A stretch of 64,000 nt of DNA from SAR324 cluster bacterium (GTDB lineage Bacteria > SAR324 > NAC60-12), in the NCBI GenBank assembly GCA_014382365.1, contig JACNJW010000033.1, positions 62,001 through 126,000 on the forward strand. Direction: 5' to 3'. The notes under the pieces are model-generated. The model ran no database searches. It was not told the origin of the DNA and saw only the letters and a list, made by a program, of their open reading frames with translations. Positions 61,874-64,000 of the stretch are shown piece after piece (the first letter of the stretch is position 1; every line of letters starts with the position of its first letter). The position numbers were made by a program, and so were the translations under genes.

Positions 61874-63289
61874 TTATCGTTCCCGTGCCTTCCAATGAAA
61901 TTCCAAGTTTTTGATCAGTTGCGAACTAAGGTGACAAAAGGCTTGTTCATATGCATACTGTGCCATGTAATTTCGAAATGATTCAATAGTTTCAGCGCCG
62001 GAACGTAAAGTTTTTCGGTTACCTGATGCAGATACTAATCCGGAACCTGTTACTCGGTCCAGTACAAGATGCAGCTGATGATCAATTTCCTGACTGCTGC
62101 AAACCTCATTGACCAGCATTCTGCTTTCTGGTGCCTCTACAGGAAACTGACGATCAAAAAGAATTGCTTCATAAGCAATCCGGTCACCAACCATTCTTGG
62201 TAGACGCAAATTCGCACAGCCGGGAATGATGCCTTCTTTTCGTGCAGGAAGATTCAGGTAAGAACCGGATTCCGCAAGGACATAGTCCATCACCAGTAAA
62301 TATTGACAACCTCCTCCAATGGCAAAACCTTCAACAACGGCAATCCAGGGAATTTCCTTGCCATGTTCAAGCTCGTCTCCCAACCATTCAGGACCGCAAA
62401 AACCTCTGAATAATTTGTTAACCAAACCAAGTTCCCGTGTCAGATAAAACAAATAAGACTGAGTACCCTGATACAATTTTGTTAGATTAATTCCTGCTGA
62501 GAAAATCCTTCTGCCGGCATACTTTGGATGCGCAACTTTTTCTCCTCTCAAGACTCCCACCTTGACTTCTGGATGAAGCAGAGCAAGATCTACTGCAGTC
62601 TCAGTTGCTCCTAAAGTACTATCGTCTTCGGCATTGAGATAATTGGCATTCTTCAAAAATATCGTAGCCACTTCACCATAAATCTCGATGCGTGCATACT
62701 CAAGATCAAGGACATTGGTTTTTAGCAATTCATCCACTCTATCGAGAGACTCCGGCAAGGGCTGACGCATATCCCTGATCAATATGTTTCCAATTTCTTC
62801 ATCGGAGAACCATTGAGAAAAAAGCATTCCCTGGTGGAGTTCCAAGCCGTCTTTGTCACGCAGGAAAAGGCTTTGCTCTGCTCCCAACTCAACCAAACTT
62901 GGATAAACACCAGGACACAATTCTGCTGCAGATTCAGCCAGTGCCTCCAGCCGAAAGGGACGCTTACATGATTTTCGTGCTTCAGCAAAAATTCTGCTGC
63001 GATGAGTCCGTGTGAATTTCCAACAGAGTCCGGCCATTGCATTCACCAGCAACTTTCCAGCCTGCAGTTGCTTCTCATTCCGCTCAGATTTTAGCGGCAA
63101 TCTGTTTAACCATTTTCTGGCTGTTTCACACATTTCTCCACTATCAGCTGCTGCCTTAAAAAATCTTGTTTCAGTTTTTGATAATAAAGAGGTCTGAAGA
63201 CGTTCCAACCATGCATTTGTTTTTTGTACTTCAGGTATTACTTCCTGAAGTACCTCTTTAGCTGATTTAAAATTGATTTGTTCCAACAT
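61874..63289 (-). CDS. DpgC-like crotonase-fold dioxygenase
   Basis: 471 residues. The N-terminal ~180 residues are helical, and the C-terminal ~290 residues are the crotonase fold. The diagnostic stretch is RRIFSAGINLTKLYQG, then YLTRELGLVNKLFRG, followed by IPWIAVVEGFAIGGGCQYLLVMDYVLAESGSYLNLPARKEGIIPG, close to (3,5-dihydroxyphenyl)acetyl-CoA 1,2-dioxygenase (DpgC), which uses O2 without metal or cofactor. Ordinary enoyl-CoA hydratases lack this helical N-domain. No DpgA, B or D genes are around, so dihydroxyphenylglycine synthesis is not implied. It may act on another arylacetyl-CoA. A 277-bp gap separates it from yjjI, and each seems to be its own unit. Confidence 0.82.
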   Translation of the reverse strand: MLEQINFKSAKEVLQEVIPEVQKTNAWLERLQTSLLSKTETRFFKAAADSGEMCETARKWLNRLPLKSERNEKQLQAGKLLVNAMAGLCWKFTRTHRSRIFAEARKSCKRPFRLEALAESAAELCPGVYPSLVELGAEQSLFLRDKDGLELHQGMLFSQWFSDEEIGNILIRDMRQPLPESLDRVDELLKTNVLDLEYARIEIYGEVATIFLKNANYLNAEDDSTLGATETAVDLALLHPEVKVGVLRGEKVAHPKYAGRRIFSAGINLTKLYQGTQSYLFYLTRELGLVNKLFRGFCGPEWLGDELEHGKEIPWIAVVEGFAIGGGCQYLLVMDYVLAESGSYLNLPARKEGIIPGCANLRLPRMVGDRIAYEAILFDRQFPVEAPESRMLVNEVCSSQEIDHQLHLVLDRVTGSGLVSASGNRKTLRSGAETIESFRNYMAQYAYEQAFCHLSSQLIKNLEFHWKARER

Positions 63290-63420
63290 AGTAATAATTA
63301 TTGTAAAATTGAATGTGTTAGACTGGATCCAGGAGATCTCCCAGAGATTGTAGACTAACTGTTAGGGATTAAAATACAAGTTTTTGTTATTTCAAAAACG
63401 GGCAAAGAGATGTTCCATTG

Positions 63421-64000
63421 CTATGCAGAAGAGTTCTTCTCCTCGGTAGTATCAAAATTGAATGGAAGCAAATCTTGAAGATGCAGGGCGCGGCCCGGAC
63501 GATTACCGGTGTGAGCGCCTTTTTCCCAGACTACACGACCATTGACCATGACTTGTTCAATGCCCCTTGCTGGACAAATAGGATCATCAAATGTCGCACT
63601 GTCTTCAATGGTATTCGGATCAAAAACAACCAAATCGGCATAGTTTCCGAGCTTGAGAATGCCACGATCCTTTAGACCAAAACAGGCTGCCGGTAGTGAT
63701 GTCATCTTGCGAACAGCCTCTTCCAGACTGAACAGTTTGACATCCCGGACATAGTGCCCCAAAACGCGTGGGAAAGTTCCCCAGAGACGCGGATGGGGGA
63801 AGGTGTCCGAAGGCAAACCGTCTGAGCCGATCATTGTCTGTGGGAAAGCCAGGATTCTGCGGACATCGTCTTCATCCATCATAAAAAATATTCCTCCTCC
63901 TGGACTCAGAGCATCAACTGCATCTTTCTCACTAACTCCAAGTTCCAACGCGATTTTCGAGAGTTCCTTTCCAGCATATTCAGGATGTGGCTCAGACCAT
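63421..64000 (-). CDS. D-aminoacylase / N-acyl-D-amino-acid deacylase family amidohydrolase, C-terminal part (runs off the window)
   Basis: About 193 C-terminal residues; the frame is open to the right edge of the window (it reads ...WSEPHPEYAGKELSKIALELGVSEKDAVDAL). Typical segments of the D-aminoacylase family are FMMDEDDVRRILAFPQTMIGSDGLPSD with the metal-site Asp, HPRLWGTFPRVLGHYVRDVKLFSLEEAVRKMTSLPAACFGLKDRGILKLGNYADLVVFDP, then GIEQVMVNGRVVWEKG near the end. It would hydrolyse N-acyl-D-amino acids or related amides. It is upstream of the DpgC-like gene by 131 bp on the same strand. Because the catalytic N-terminal part is outside, the substrate class is only a family-level guess. Confidence 0.88.
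   Translation of the reverse strand, partial: WSEPHPEYAGKELSKIALELGVSEKDAVDALSPGGGIFFMMDEDDVRRILAFPQTMIGSDGLPSDTFPHPRLWGTFPRVLGHYVRDVKLFSLEEAVRKMTSLPAACFGLKDRGILKLGNYADLVVFDPNTIEDSATFDDPICPARGIEQVMVNGRVVWEKGAHTGNRPGRALHLQDLLPFNFDTTEEKNSSA

Noticed and set aside
1..64000. tRNA, rRNA, CRISPR or prophage genes
   Set aside because: No TpsiC-type GTTCRANNC with acceptor stems, no repeat-spacer array, no rRNA sequence and no phage or transposase gene was seen on reading both strands.

Overview
The window reads as one chromosomal segment of a free-living, flagellated Gram-negative bacterium. The base composition leans to A+T by eye. A proteobacterial (delta-like, possibly SAR324-like marine) origin fits the gene families, but that placement is inference; nothing in the window fixes the taxonomy. 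No rRNA, tRNA, CRISPR array, prophage or transposase gene was seen.

Layout. 1-15.4 kb is almost all minus strand: a secreted-protein fragment, a GT4 glycosyltransferase, a HAD phosphatase, ribH and small genes, a short plus-strand island (hypothetical gene, tmk, arrestin-like gene), then gltB-gltD with a CcmI-domain-like protein, and the classical rpmH-rnpA-yidD-yidC block. 16-38.6 kb is plus strand and mostly flagellar: three flagellin genes, fliD, fliS, mnmE, a FlgN-like gene, an acidic protein and rppH. 39.2-48.8 kb carries yaaA, an ArsR-methyltransferase fusion (SahR-like) beside a strong palindrome, metH, metF and leuS, i.e. a methionine-cycle block. 49-54 kb holds a DUF3015 protein, a response regulator and a hybrid histidine kinase, with two palindromic MITE-like elements. 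54-64 kb is minus strand and catabolic: cytosine deaminase, 2OG-Fe(II) oxygenase, nucleoside-recognition membrane protein, GlcD-type FAD oxidase, the YjjW/YjjI glycyl-radical pair, a DpgC-like dioxygenase and the end of a D-aminoacylase-like gene.

Most unusual parts. (1) A head-to-tail tandem duplication with a 5,217-bp unit (18059-23275 and 23276-28494) repeats fliD-fliS-alkA without any difference I could see; the second fliD has lost its first 60 codons at the junction, which lies in GGAGG(C/A)CA microhomology. (2) Each unit carries two diverged copies of an ~82-nt structured element, CCCGGCT...AGCCGGG, preceded by a long GCC/GGC hairpin; the closing stems differ by compensatory base pairs, which is direct evidence for a selected RNA (or single-stranded DNA) fold. 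(3) FliD is very large (about 1,095 codons) with three related inserts. (4) Several long intergenic regions (30.2-31.0, 32.2, 32.8-33.1 and 49.66-49.74 kb) contain hairpins or phased repeats that coding sequence does not explain.

How the genes fit together. The flagellin, cap and chaperone genes form the distal filament module, with a sigma-28-type promoter visible before the first flagellin. MetH, MetF and the SAH-type regulator form a methionine/SAM recycling unit. The GlcD-like, gate and 2OG-oxygenase genes overlap by 4 bp each and were probably selected as one operon, with codA following. YjjI and its activase YjjW overlap and form an anaerobic radical enzyme system of unknown substrate.
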